From: Collinsella sp.
GTDB taxonomy: Bacteria; Actinomycetota; Coriobacteriia; Coriobacteriales; Coriobacteriaceae
Length of the DNA stretch: 12,753 nt
Assembly: GCA_022745215.1 (NCBI GenBank)
Contig: JAIIWC010000054.1
Span: forward strand, 1 to 12,753
Direction of reading: 5' to 3'
Positions within the stretch are counted from its first letter, which is position 1; each line of letters opens with the position of its first letter. Made by a program: the position numbers and the translations under genes. A model generated the notes under the pieces. It did no database searches. It worked only from the letters and a program-made list of their open reading frames with translations, and had not been told where the DNA came from. Of the stretch, positions 1 to 7,575 are shown in pieces.

Positions 1-578
1 GGCTCGCTCTTAAACTCAAGCGCCACCTGGCCTGTCAGGCCCGCGCGCTCCAGCAGGTAGTTCATGACGTACTCCGGCGTGGTGCCCTTGCCCGTCATAT
101 AGACGGTACGCCCCGCCAGATCGCCAAACGAGGCCACGCTCGCATCGCCCGTCACTACGTTCAGCACGCCCAGCGTGTTGATGTCGATGACCTGGACCGC
201 GCCCTCGGTCTTGTTGTAGAGCACGCTCGCCACGTTGGCGGGCACCAGGGCAATGTCGATATCGCCCTGAATGACCTTGGGCACAATCTCGTCGGCGGCA
301 GTGTTGATCGCAAAGTCGAACTCATTGTCCGTCTCGCCATCGGCAGCCTGGTCCATAAACTGCACCAGGCCAATCGAGGTCGGCCCCTTGAGCGAGGCGA
401 CGTGCACCTCAACCGGCTCCGCAGCGGCACCGTCAGCGGCAGACCCGGCAGCCGAACCCGCGGCGGACCCGGCACCGGTAGCCCCGCCGCCACAGCCCGC
501 GAGCGCAAGCGACAGAGCGCCCGCGGCGAGCGCCGAGGCAAACCCCCGGCGCGACATCTCAAAATCAAACGTACGCAT
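1..578 (-). CDS. ABC transporter substrate-binding lipoprotein (3' end cut by window edge)
   Basis: N-terminal 192 residues of a solute-binding protein resembling the NitT/TauT/SsuA-like group (COG0715 type); the C-terminus lies outside the window. The N-terminus carries MSRRGF (twin-arginine-like) at residues 8-13, a hydrophobic stretch, and the lipobox LAGC at about residues 27-30, so it should be exported and lipid-anchored. A low-complexity Gly/Ala/Ser linker follows. The mature part starts near VHVASLKGPTSIGLVQFM and continues with DIDIALVPANVASVLY and a GKGTTPEYVMNYLL segment, all typical of the two-lobed binding fold. The start was chosen at 578 because GAGGGG lies 11 nt upstream; the ATG at 557 has no ribosome site. 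It begins 2 nt after the hydA stop, so it is almost certainly co-transcribed and probably translationally coupled. The ligand cannot be deduced. Permease and ATPase genes would be expected beyond the left edge. Confidence 0.85.
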   Translation of the reverse strand, partial: MRTFDFEMSRRGFASALAAGALSLALAGCGGGATGAGSAAGSAAGSAADGAAAEPVEVHVASLKGPTSIGLVQFMDQAADGETDNEFDFAINTAADEIVPKVIQGDIDIALVPANVASVLYNKTEGAVQVIDINTLGVLNVVTGDASVASFGDLAGRTVYMTGKGTTPEYVMNYLLERAGLTGQVALEFKSE

Positions 579-580
579 CG

Positions 581-2392
581 CTAGCACGTCCCCTCGTTAG
601 GCATCGACCAGGCGTGATGGTCGGTATGCAGCAGCTCTTCGGCCAGTGGCGAGAGCGGCTCGCCCAAGAACTCGCGGTAGCACGCCTGGACATCGGGATT
701 CTCGTGCGAGAAGCGAATGTCCGCAGCGGCATCCAGGCCCCACAGCACCTGACCGCGCTCGGCTGCCAGCTCGCAGCCGTCGTGGATGGGCTGACCGCCG
801 CCACCGACGCAGCCGCCCGGGCACGCCATGACCTCAACGAAGTCATAGCTCACGCGGCCGTCGCGAATCGCGTCAAGCAGGCGGGCGGCGTTGCCCAGCC
901 CGTGCGCCACGGCGACGCGCACCTTGGTGCCATCGATATCGGCCACGGCTTCCTTCCAGCCGTCCAGGCCGCGCACGTCGGTAAAGAAATCGGCATCGGG
1001 GTTCTTGCCCGTCACCAGGTAGTAGGCCGAGCGCACGGCGGCCTCCATCACGCCGCCCGTGGCGCCAAAGATCACACCCGCGCCCGTGCCAAAGCCCAGC
1101 GGCGTATCGAGCGGCTCCTCGGTAAGCGTGTCAACGCTCACGTGGCTCGCGCGGATCATGCGCACCATCTCGCGCACCGTCAGCGCAACGTCAACGTCGG
1201 GCGTACCGTCCTCGCCCACCATGCTCGGCAGCGCGCACTCGGCCTTCTTGGCCGTGCACGGCATAACGGACACCACAAACAGGCGCTCGGGCTCCACGCC
1301 CAGCACCTTGGCGTAGTAGGTCTTGGCGATGGCGCCGAACATCTGCTGCGGCGACTTGGACGTGGACAGACTGTCGACAAACTCGGGGTAGCGCGCCTTC
1401 ACAAAGCGCACCCAGCCCGGGCAGCAGCTCGTGAACATGGGCCAGCCGCGGCCATCGTCCTCACCCTTGGCGGCGGCTCCCAGGCGCTCGAGCAGCTCGG
1501 AGCCTTCCTCCATGATGGTGAGGTCGGCCGAGAAATCGGTATCGAACACGTACTCAAAGCCCACGCGGCGCAGCGCGCAAGCCAGGCGCTCGACGGTAGC
1601 CTCCTCGCGCGGAATGCCGAGTTCCTCACCCCAGGCGCTACGCACGGCAGGCGCGATCTGCACCAGCACGATCTTGTCGGGATTAGCGAGCGCGTCAAAC
1701 ACGGTCTCGGTATCGTCGCGCTCGCGCAGTGCGCCCGTCGGGCAATGCGTGATGCACTGACCGCACGCGACGCAATCGGTCTTGCCGATCGGCGCACGCC
1801 CGCGGGTGCCCACGGCGGTATGCGTGGCGCGGTTGGTCAGGTCCCAAATCCCTAAGCCCTGCACGCTCTCGCACACCTTGATGCAGCGCATGCATTTGAT
1901 GCACTTGTCGTTATCGCGGATGATGGGGAAATCGAAGTCCCAGCCCTCGCGCGCCAGGTGCTGCTCGTACGGCAGATAGAAGATACCCAGGTCGTTGGCG
2001 ATGGTCTGCAGGTTGCAGTTACCACTGCGCACGCAGCTCGTACAGCGCGAGTCGTGCTGGGACAGCAGCAGCTGCACGTTGGTGCGACGTGCCTCGCGGG
2101 CCTTGGGGCTGTTGGTGTGGACCACCATTCCGTCGAGCACGTAGTTGTTGCAGGCGGCAACCAGCTGGTCGCAGCCCTCAACCTCGACCACGCATACGCG
2201 GCAGCCGCCGATCTCGTTTAGATCGCGCAGGTAGCACAGGGTGGGAATCTGGATGCTGACGGACTTGGCCGCATCCAGGATCGTGGTGTGCTCGGGAACC
2301 ACGACCTCGCAATTATCGATAGTGAGCTTGACCATGTTATGCGCTCCGTTTTCGGTGTTGTCGCTGACGGTGGTGTTGTTGGGCTCTACCAT
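581..2392 (-). CDS. hydA: [FeFe] hydrogenase, group A catalytic subunit with full Fe-S relay
   Basis: Cytosolic iron hydrogenase interconverting H+ and H2. The 603-residue product has the full modular order of the CpI type. An N-terminal [2Fe-2S] domain has C53, C64, C67 and C81. A His-ligated cluster has H113, C117, C120 and C126. Two [4Fe-4S] sites use C164/167/170/174 and C207/210/213/217. The H-cluster domain has all three signatures: TSCCPGW (C323 proton-transfer Cys, C324 ligand), MPCTAKKAE (C379) and EVMACPGGCVGGGGQP (C524, C528). No catalytic residue is missing. ATG 2392 sits behind GGAGG (8-nt spacing) and overlaps the stop of the upstream NuoF/GltD-like gene by 7 nt (ATGGTAG), implying coupling. 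A second good start lies at 2335, giving 584 aa and beginning exactly at the ferredoxin domain. The neighbouring flavoprotein is the likely electron partner. No maturase genes (hydEFG) are in the window. Confidence 0.96.
   Translation of the reverse strand: MVEPNNTTVSDNTENGAHNMVKLTIDNCEVVVPEHTTILDAAKSVSIQIPTLCYLRDLNEIGGCRVCVVEVEGCDQLVAACNNYVLDGMVVHTNSPKAREARRTNVQLLLSQHDSRCTSCVRSGNCNLQTIANDLGIFYLPYEQHLAREGWDFDFPIIRDNDKCIKCMRCIKVCESVQGLGIWDLTNRATHTAVGTRGRAPIGKTDCVACGQCITHCPTGALRERDDTETVFDALANPDKIVLVQIAPAVRSAWGEELGIPREEATVERLACALRRVGFEYVFDTDFSADLTIMEEGSELLERLGAAAKGEDDGRGWPMFTSCCPGWVRFVKARYPEFVDSLSTSKSPQQMFGAIAKTYYAKVLGVEPERLFVVSVMPCTAKKAECALPSMVGEDGTPDVDVALTVREMVRMIRASHVSVDTLTEEPLDTPLGFGTGAGVIFGATGGVMEAAVRSAYYLVTGKNPDADFFTDVRGLDGWKEAVADIDGTKVRVAVAHGLGNAARLLDAIRDGRVSYDFVEVMACPGGCVGGGGQPIHDGCELAAERGQVLWGLDAAADIRFSHENPDVQACYREFLGEPLSPLAEELLHTDHHAWSMPNEGTC
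2333..2347 (-). promoter_or_regulatory. Second ribosome-binding site and alternative hydA start
   Basis: GGAG at 2344-2347 lies 8 nt before ATG 2335-2333, which begins MVKLTIDN, the usual first residues of the [2Fe-2S] domain in this family. It competes with the equally well-placed GGAGG at 2401-2405 before ATG 2392. The 19 residues between the two starts (MVEPNNTTVSDNTENGAHN) show no domain. Which start is used, or whether both are, cannot be settled from sequence. Confidence 0.5.
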
Positions 2393-4218
2393 TCCAGGTT
2401 CCTCCCTCCGCGGAACGCGCCAAAGCCAAAGTGATCGCAACGCAGGCAGCGGCTCGCCTCCTGGCGCGCCTCCTGCTCGGTAAGGCCCTGCTCGACCAGA
2501 TCCCAATCGTGAATACGCTCGCCGGCCTCGCGCTCGCCCAGCTCGCAGCGGCCGCACTCATGCTTGCCCTTAAACTGGACGGTCGGCAGCTCGACCTCGA
2601 GCTTGATCTTGTGGTCAAAGCCCAGGTAGCGGTCGATATTTGCCGAAGCCACGCGGCCGGCGTTGATGGCACGGATGACGGTGGCGGGACCGGTCTGGCA
2701 GTCACCGCCGCTAAAGAGGCCATCGAAGTTGGGCACGGCGCCATCCGAATCGGTGACCACGCAGCCCCACTTACAAGCGATGCCCATGTCCTCAAACGGC
2801 TTGGAATCGATGTCCTGGCCAATGGCCACAAACACGCGCTCGCAGGGAATGACGCGCTCGGGCGTGGCGGCGGCACGCGGGGCCGGACGCCCACGACGGG
2901 GCGCGCCGATAATCTGCGGCTGCACGCGCAGGCCACTCACGCGACCTTCCTCGCCCGTCTCGATAGCGAGCGGGGCGGTCAACTCCAGCACCTCGCAGCC
3001 CTCGGCCTGGGCGCCGGCGATCTCGGCGTCCTGGGCCGTCATGTCGCAGATGCGACGGCGGTAGACGATGCTCACCTTTTCGGCACCGCAGCGCACGGCG
3101 GAGCGCGCCACGTCCATGGCCACGTTGCCGCCGCCGATGACGCACACGCGCTGGCCGCTCAGGTCGGGCAACTCGTCATCGCCGATGGCGCGCAGCATCT
3201 TGACGGCCGACTCCACGCCGGGCGCCTCTTCGCCCGGAAGACCGAGCTTCTTGTCACTGTGGGCACCAATGGCCAGGTAGACGGCATCGAACTCGTCGCG
3301 CAGGCGGGCAAGCTCCTCGCCGTTGACGGAGTGGTCGAGCTCAACGTCGATACCGGCGCTCAAGATCCAGTCGATCTCGGCTTGCAAGCGCTCGCGCGGC
3401 AGGCGGTAGCTGGGGATGCCGTAGCGCAGCATGCCGCCCAGGTGGTGGCGCTGCTCAAAGATGGTCACCTTGTGGCCCATCACGGCCAGGTAGTAGGCAC
3501 AGGAAAGGCCGGCCGGGCCGCCGCCGATCACGGCGACGCGCTTACCGGTGTTGTCGGCCACGCTGGGCTTGTAATCGTTGAGGTCACTATGCTCGACGGC
3601 AAAACGCTTGAGGGCGAGGATGTTCATGGGGTCATCGACCATGCCACGGCGGCAGTGCATCTCGCAGGGATGCTCGCACACCAGGCCGCAGACGAGCGGC
3701 AGCGGATTGTTCTTGCGGATGACCTTGACGGCACCGGCATAGCGGCCGGCCTCGACGAGCGAAATGTACCCGGGAATGTCGACGTGCGCCGGGCAGCCTG
3801 AGACGCACGGGACGCGGGCCTCGCGATCAAAGCCGCAGGAGTGCTCGCGGATGTGATGCTCAAAATCGTCGCGGAAGCCGCGAATGGCCGTGAGTGCCAT
3901 GGCGCCGGCCTCGTAACCGATGGCGCAGTCGCTCGAAAGGTAGATGGTGCGGGCGGTGCGCTCAATCAAGTTGAGCGTGGACTCGTCGGCGCGGCCCTCG
4001 AGCACATCGGCGAGCAGATCGCTCAGCGCGCTCAGGCCCACGCGACAGGGCGTGCACTTGCCGCAGCTCTGAGTGGAGCACAGGTTGACGAGCGCTGCCG
4101 TAAACTCAACGGGACACGGGGCGAGCGAACTCACCGCCAGACGACGTCCGAGCGCATCGTGCAGGTCGTCCATGACGGCCTGAGCGTGGCTGCGTTCCAT
4201 TACGTGCAGTCGAGCCAT
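2386..4218 (-). CDS. NuoF-type Fe-S domain fused to GltD-like FAD/NAD(P) oxidoreductase, hydrogenase partner
   Basis: A 610-residue fusion. Residues of about 45-125 match the C-terminal [4Fe-4S] domain of NuoF/HydB (SCGKCTPCR with C52, C55, C58, and C98), but the FMN-binding Rossmann and SLBB parts of NuoF are absent. Residues of about 135-610 are like the glutamate synthase small subunit/NfnB. An N-terminal Fe-S domain has C138, C142, C177, C181, C185 and C189. An FAD dinucleotide motif IGGGPAGLS is at 231-239. A second dinucleotide motif IGGGNVAMD, for NAD(P)H, begins at 361. FSGGDCQTGPATVI is at about 503. C-terminal Cys pairs are at 555/558 and 591/594. It is the first gene of the hydrogenase operon and overlaps hydA by 7 nt. 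Inferred role: moving electrons between NAD(P)H and HydA. No glutamate synthase large subunit is present, so amination of glutamate is unlikely. ATG 4218 was chosen because AGGGG lies 5 nt upstream; the in-frame GTG 4233 is weaker. Confidence 0.9.
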   Translation of the reverse strand: MARLHVMERSHAQAVMDDLHDALGRRLAVSSLAPCPVEFTAALVNLCSTQSCGKCTPCRVGLSALSDLLADVLEGRADESTLNLIERTARTIYLSSDCAIGYEAGAMALTAIRGFRDDFEHHIREHSCGFDREARVPCVSGCPAHVDIPGYISLVEAGRYAGAVKVIRKNNPLPLVCGLVCEHPCEMHCRRGMVDDPMNILALKRFAVEHSDLNDYKPSVADNTGKRVAVIGGGPAGLSCAYYLAVMGHKVTIFEQRHHLGGMLRYGIPSYRLPRERLQAEIDWILSAGIDVELDHSVNGEELARLRDEFDAVYLAIGAHSDKKLGLPGEEAPGVESAVKMLRAIGDDELPDLSGQRVCVIGGGNVAMDVARSAVRCGAEKVSIVYRRRICDMTAQDAEIAGAQAEGCEVLELTAPLAIETGEEGRVSGLRVQPQIIGAPRRGRPAPRAAATPERVIPCERVFVAIGQDIDSKPFEDMGIACKWGCVVTDSDGAVPNFDGLFSGGDCQTGPATVIRAINAGRVASANIDRYLGFDHKIKLEVELPTVQFKGKHECGRCELGEREAGERIHDWDLVEQGLTEQEARQEASRCLRCDHFGFGAFRGGRNLEW

Positions 4219-4239
4219 AAGATCCCCTCTCACATGGCA

Positions 4240-4259
4240 GCCCGGAGGCGAGGCCGGGC
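4240..4259 (-). repeat. GC hairpin in the 5' leader of the hydrogenase operon
   Basis: Perfect 6-bp inverted repeat GCCCGG/CCGGGC with an 8-nt loop, ending 12 nt before the AGGGG ribosome site of the NuoF/GltD-like gene. If transcribed, it would place a stable stem just upstream of the start. It is not followed by a U-run, so it is not an intrinsic terminator. Role unknown. Confidence 0.45.
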
Positions 4260-4282
4260 GAAGTTGCTACACGCACAACACT

Positions 4283-4303
4283 GACCTAAAAAGTTGTTAG
4301 GTC
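4283..4303. repeat. Inverted repeat upstream of the hydrogenase operon (possible operator or leader stem)
   Basis: Perfect 7-bp arms GACCTAA/TTAGGTC separated by 7 nt. It lies about 65 nt before the first start codon of the hydrogenase operon, in the otherwise AT-richer intergenic stretch. It could be an operator for a dimeric regulator or an RNA stem in the leader. I do not recognise the motif as a known regulator site. Confidence 0.45.
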
Positions 4304-4377
4304 TCCACGCAGTTCGGCAGGCGGTATGAAATGTCACCCTCGGCGGTGAAATAGAACATTACCGCAGATAAATGCCA

Positions 4378-4403
4378 CATTTGATAAAACGCGTTACCAA
4401 ATG
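4378..4403. repeat. 26-bp imperfect palindrome between PTS terminator and hydrogenase operon
   Basis: The outer arms CATTTG and CAAATG are perfect, and 10 of 13 symmetric pairs match around a central CG. It sits just beyond the terminator of the PTS operon and about 160 bp upstream of the first hydrogenase-operon start, where an operator or activator site would be expected. No convincing -35/-10 pair was found in 4219-4405, so the promoter position is not fixed. The rest of this 255-nt gap (4219-4473) holds two shorter inverted repeats and the terminator. Confidence 0.45.
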
Positions 4404-4405
4404 AC

Positions 4406-4441
4406 AATGCCCCGCCCACGCAATCACGTGGACGGGGCATT
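4406..4441 (-). terminator. Terminator hairpin of the alpha-glucoside PTS operon
   Basis: A 15-bp stem (arms 4406-4420 and 4427-4441, 6-nt loop) starts 32 nt after the stop of the 6-phospho-alpha-glucosidase gene. One pair is C/A on the plus strand but G-U in minus-strand RNA, so the stem is continuous only when transcribed in the operon's direction. The following RNA (GUCAUUUGG) is only moderately U-rich, so termination efficiency is uncertain. Confidence 0.75.
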
Positions 4442-4473
4442 GCTCCTGGCATGCGGTCAGCGACCTGTTGCTT

Positions 4474-5856
4474 TTACTTAAGCTCGGGCCAGTAACCCTT
4501 GTTGGCCTCGATCATGTCGTCGAGAACTTCCTTGGCGACGTTCATCGAAGGCACGGTCTTGTTCAGTGTGAAGGCCTTGAGCGCCTTCTCGTACGAACCC
4601 TCAATCGTGGCCTCGACCACGAGCTTCTCGGAGTTGAGCTGCTGCATCATGAGGCCCTGCTGGAACAGCGGGATGTTGTCGCGGCTGATGACCTCGGGGC
4701 CGTTCTTGCCGATGTAGGCAGGCAGCTCGACCATAGCGTCGTAGGGCATGTTGGGGATAGCGCCCTTGTTCTCGCAAATGACCAGGAAGCGCTGCTTGGT
4801 GTCGTTCTTCAGAGCGATAGCCAGATCGGCAATCCAGTCGCCGTGGCTGCCCGCATAGAACGTGCTCTCGTCGATCTCGCCCGTCTTCTCGTAGTGGTCG
4901 ATGCCGTCGAAGAGGTTCTTCTCGCGCGTCTCCTCAACCTCGTTAGCACGGGTGCGCTCGGGGTTGGAATGCTCGACGAACTCCTTCTGCTGCAGGTAGT
5001 AGTTCAGATACGTGTTAGGCAGGTACTCCGGGAAGCACTCCATGATCTCGTACTCGCCCTTCCAGACGTAGTACCAGCTGCCCTTGGTGTGGCGGTTCTG
5101 CTCGGGGTGCTCGTCAGTGGCCGCCTCGGGCTTCTTTGACATGAGCGAGCCCATGCCCTTGAGGTAGGAGTCGGGCAGCAGAATCTCATGCTCCTTGATG
5201 TACTCGCGCAGCTGCGGGAGCACCTCCTCGCCCTTGTGGCGGATCGAGGTGAACCAACCAAAGTGGTTGAGGCCAAAGTAATCGTACTCGACATCCTTCT
5301 TGTCGATATCGAGTGCGGCGCAAACCACGTCGATGATCGCGATCGGCATGTCGCAGATGTTGATGATGCGAGCGTTGGGACGCAGCACGCGGCAGCCCTC
5401 GGACACGATGGCAGCAGGGTTGGAGTAGTTGAGAATCCAGTAGTCCTTCTTGGCGTACTTCTCAACGTCGTCGATCAGCTCGACCATGGGGAAGATGGTG
5501 CGCATGCCGTAGGCAAGGCCGCCGCAACCGCAAGTCTCCTGGCCCACGCAGCCGTGACGCAGCGGAATCTTCTCGTCCTGCTCGCGCATGGCGTAGCCGC
5601 CCACGCGCATCTGGGCAAACACGAAGCTCGCGTCGGTAAAAGCCGTCTTCTTGTCGGTGGTCACCGTGAGCTTGATGTCCAGGCCGAGGTCCTCGTGCAG
5701 AATCCAGTCCACGAGCACGCCGATCTTGCGCTGGCGCTCCTCGTTGATGTCGTACAGACGAATCTCGTCAACGTCGAGCTCGTCCTTGCGCAGAGCGATG
5801 GACTTGACGATGCCGGGGGTAAAGGTGGATCCGCCACCACACAGAGTAATGATCAT
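4474..5856 (-). CDS. glvA: 6-phospho-alpha-glucosidase (maltose-6'-phosphate glucosidase), GH4
   Basis: A cytosolic, NAD+- and divalent-metal-dependent glycosidase that hydrolyses phosphorylated alpha-glucosides such as maltose-6'-phosphate delivered by the PTS. The 460 residues match the usual length of GlvA/MalH. Evidence: the N-terminal nucleotide-binding motif GGGSTFTPG (7-15), the metal/substrate region NICDMP (C168), GLNHFG (H198), NYSNPAAI (143-150), and a C-terminus DDMIEANKGYWPEL that closely resembles B. subtilis GlvA from memory. The CDMP signature is what separates alpha- from beta-specific phosphoglucosidases in GH4. AAGGAG precedes the ATG by 9 nt, and the gene starts 3 nt after the EIICB stop. 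It is the last gene of the operon. Oddity: VGQETCGCGG has Cys at residue 111 where GlvA, as I recall it, has Pro. Confidence 0.94.
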   Translation of the reverse strand: MIITLCGGGSTFTPGIVKSIALRKDELDVDEIRLYDINEERQRKIGVLVDWILHEDLGLDIKLTVTTDKKTAFTDASFVFAQMRVGGYAMREQDEKIPLRHGCVGQETCGCGGLAYGMRTIFPMVELIDDVEKYAKKDYWILNYSNPAAIVSEGCRVLRPNARIINICDMPIAIIDVVCAALDIDKKDVEYDYFGLNHFGWFTSIRHKGEEVLPQLREYIKEHEILLPDSYLKGMGSLMSKKPEAATDEHPEQNRHTKGSWYYVWKGEYEIMECFPEYLPNTYLNYYLQQKEFVEHSNPERTRANEVEETREKNLFDGIDHYEKTGEIDESTFYAGSHGDWIADLAIALKNDTKQRFLVICENKGAIPNMPYDAMVELPAYIGKNGPEVISRDNIPLFQQGLMMQQLNSEKLVVEATIEGSYEKALKAFTLNKTVPSMNVAKEVLDDMIEANKGYWPELK

Positions 5857-5859
5857 TGT

Positions 5860-7476
5860 TTACTGCTCCTTCTCAATTGCGTTTTCGACCTTGTCGCGCA
5901 TCTCGGCGACCTTCATGCCAAAGATGATCTGGATATTGTTGCCGTTACGGTTGATGCCGCTGTTGGGCACATGGTTGATGAGGTTCTCATCGATGAGGTC
6001 CGGGTTCTTAACGTTCACGCGGAGACGCGTAAAGCAGTTCTCGAGCTCCTCGATGTTGTCCTTGCCGCCAAGACCTGCGACCAGGTCGGCAATACCTGCA
6101 TCGACGCCCTCTGCGGGAGCTGCGGCAACAGCGCCCTGCTTCACCGCGACAGACGCGGCGGCCTCGCCCTCGGCAACGGACTCGGCGAGCTCGGACTCCT
6201 CCTCGCGGCCAGGCGTGTGGAGGTTGAGCTTCTTAATAAGGAAGGTGAAGAGGAAGAAGTACAGCGCGGCGTTGACGACTCCGAGCATGAGCATCATCGG
6301 CCAGTTGGTCTTATCGACACCAAGAACCAGATTGGAAACCACGATGTTGATGATGCCGCCTGCCGTCGAAGCGGGCACGGAGAGGACCTTGAGCAGGACC
6401 AGGAAGATACCGGAAAGAACCGAGTGAACGACAAAGAGCACGGGAGCGGCAAAGACAAAGAGGAAGTCCATGGGCTCGGTGACACAGGAGAGCACGGCAG
6501 TGATGATCAGCGGGATGATAACGGCCTTGGTCTTATCCTTGTTCCCCTTGTAAGCGGTGAAGATAAAGGCGAGACCGATACCGATGTAGGGCCACAGGTT
6601 GTTGAAGGTGTAGCTGTTGAAGTAGGTGCTATCAGAGAAGGGCTGGCCCGTCATTGCCATCTCGGCGACACGGATGGGATAGGCGCCGGCGATAACCTGA
6701 TCACCCAGCGTCAGGGTGCCACCCACATCGGAGAACTGGAACGGGGTGTAGATGAGGTGGTGTAGACCGGTGGGAACGAGCAGCTTGTTGAGCATGCCGT
6801 AGATAAACAGACCAATGTTGCCCGATTCCTTAATGATGCCGGCAACGGAGGAGATGGCACCCTGAACCGGAGGCCAAACGATGCAGAAGCCCGCGCCCAT
6901 GATCCAGGAAATGATGATCATGATCAGGAACGGAAAGCGAACACCCGAGAACATCGAAAGGGCAATGGGGAACTGCTTGTTCGAGTACTTGTTGAACACG
7001 GCACCGGTGATGCAACCAAGAATGATGCCGCCAAACACGCCGGTATCGAGCACCTGAATGCCCATAACGGTGCTCTGGCCGGTTCCGGTAAGACCGAGCA
7101 TGCCGCTCGCTTCGGCAAGAGAGCCGGTGGCGTTGAGCACGATGTTGTTAGCCTGCAGGAACAGGAAGAACGACATCAGGGCAATCAGCGAAGCATGGCC
7201 CTTGTTCTTCTTTGCCATGGCGCCGGCGATGCCCACGCAGAACAGAATCGAGAGGTTGTTGATGATAAACATCAGCGACTGATAGACAACGGCGCCCACA
7301 AGCTGGAACGGACCGGAGCCCAGTACGGGGATCAAGGCGCAAATGGTCTTGTTGGTCAGAATAATGCCCACGATGAGCAGAATGCCGGCAACCGAGAGAT
7401 ACATCATCGGCTGGACGATTGACTTCGCGAACACCTCCAACGGCGCTTTGAAATTGAACTTCTTTTTTGCGGTCAT
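5860..7476 (-). CDS. glvC: Alpha-glucoside-specific PTS permease, EIICB
   Basis: Membrane permease of 538 residues in EIIC-EIIB order. The EIIC part (about residues 1-420) has repeated hydrophobic segments and the substrate-site motifs PTGLHHLIYTPF and TEPMDFLFVFAAP. It ends at a NLHTPGREEE junction also seen in GlvC/MalP. An Ala/Val/Glu-rich linker leads to EIIB, GLGGKDNIEELENCFTRLRV, with phosphorylated Cys at residue 481. No EIIA domain is fused, and the operon supplies EIIA separately. ATG 7476 has GGGGAG 7 nt upstream; the in-frame TTG 7503 was rejected. The 99 nt before it (7477-7575) contain only a small stem, GGCAAG/CTTGTCC, and no convincing promoter, so it should be read from the upstream promoter. 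Substrate is inferred as maltose-type alpha-glucoside from the adjacent GH4 enzyme. Confidence 0.92.
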   Translation of the reverse strand: MTAKKKFNFKAPLEVFAKSIVQPMMYLSVAGILLIVGIILTNKTICALIPVLGSGPFQLVGAVVYQSLMFIINNLSILFCVGIAGAMAKKNKGHASLIALMSFFLFLQANNIVLNATGSLAEASGMLGLTGTGQSTVMGIQVLDTGVFGGIILGCITGAVFNKYSNKQFPIALSMFSGVRFPFLIMIIISWIMGAGFCIVWPPVQGAISSVAGIIKESGNIGLFIYGMLNKLLVPTGLHHLIYTPFQFSDVGGTLTLGDQVIAGAYPIRVAEMAMTGQPFSDSTYFNSYTFNNLWPYIGIGLAFIFTAYKGNKDKTKAVIIPLIITAVLSCVTEPMDFLFVFAAPVLFVVHSVLSGIFLVLLKVLSVPASTAGGIINIVVSNLVLGVDKTNWPMMLMLGVVNAALYFFLFTFLIKKLNLHTPGREEESELAESVAEGEAAASVAVKQGAVAAAPAEGVDAGIADLVAGLGGKDNIEELENCFTRLRVNVKNPDLIDENLINHVPNSGINRNGNNIQIIFGMKVAEMRDKVENAIEKEQ

Positions 7477-7575
7477 AGCGGTACTCCCCTTCCTTTTCCG
7501 CAAATTGAGACAGATGTGCCCTGGACAAGACCGTGAGCCTTGCCTTATATCAATCGATGTATGGACACGTTATGC

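Noticed and set aside
2393..2557. N-terminal extension of hydA back to 2557
   Set aside because: It would overlap the C-terminus of the upstream fusion gene by more than 160 nt, is Arg/Gly-rich without a domain, and better starts exist at 2392 and 2335.
614..3801. Long plus-strand frames opposite hydA and the NuoF/GltD-like gene (614-1855, 2431-3801)
   Set aside because: They are antisense shadows; the minus strand shows intact Fe-S and dinucleotide motifs, and the plus-strand translations are compositionally odd and match nothing I recognise.
4219..4405. Promoter hexamers upstream of the hydrogenase operon (for example GTGACA, TAATGT)
   Set aside because: No -35/-10 pair with 16-18 nt spacing was found; the elements seen are 20 or more nt apart or unpaired.
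7477..7575. Possible second RAT or promoter before the EIICB gene
   Set aside because: Only a small imperfect stem (GGCAAG/CTTGTCC) and a TATAAG without a -35 are seen, which is too weak to call.
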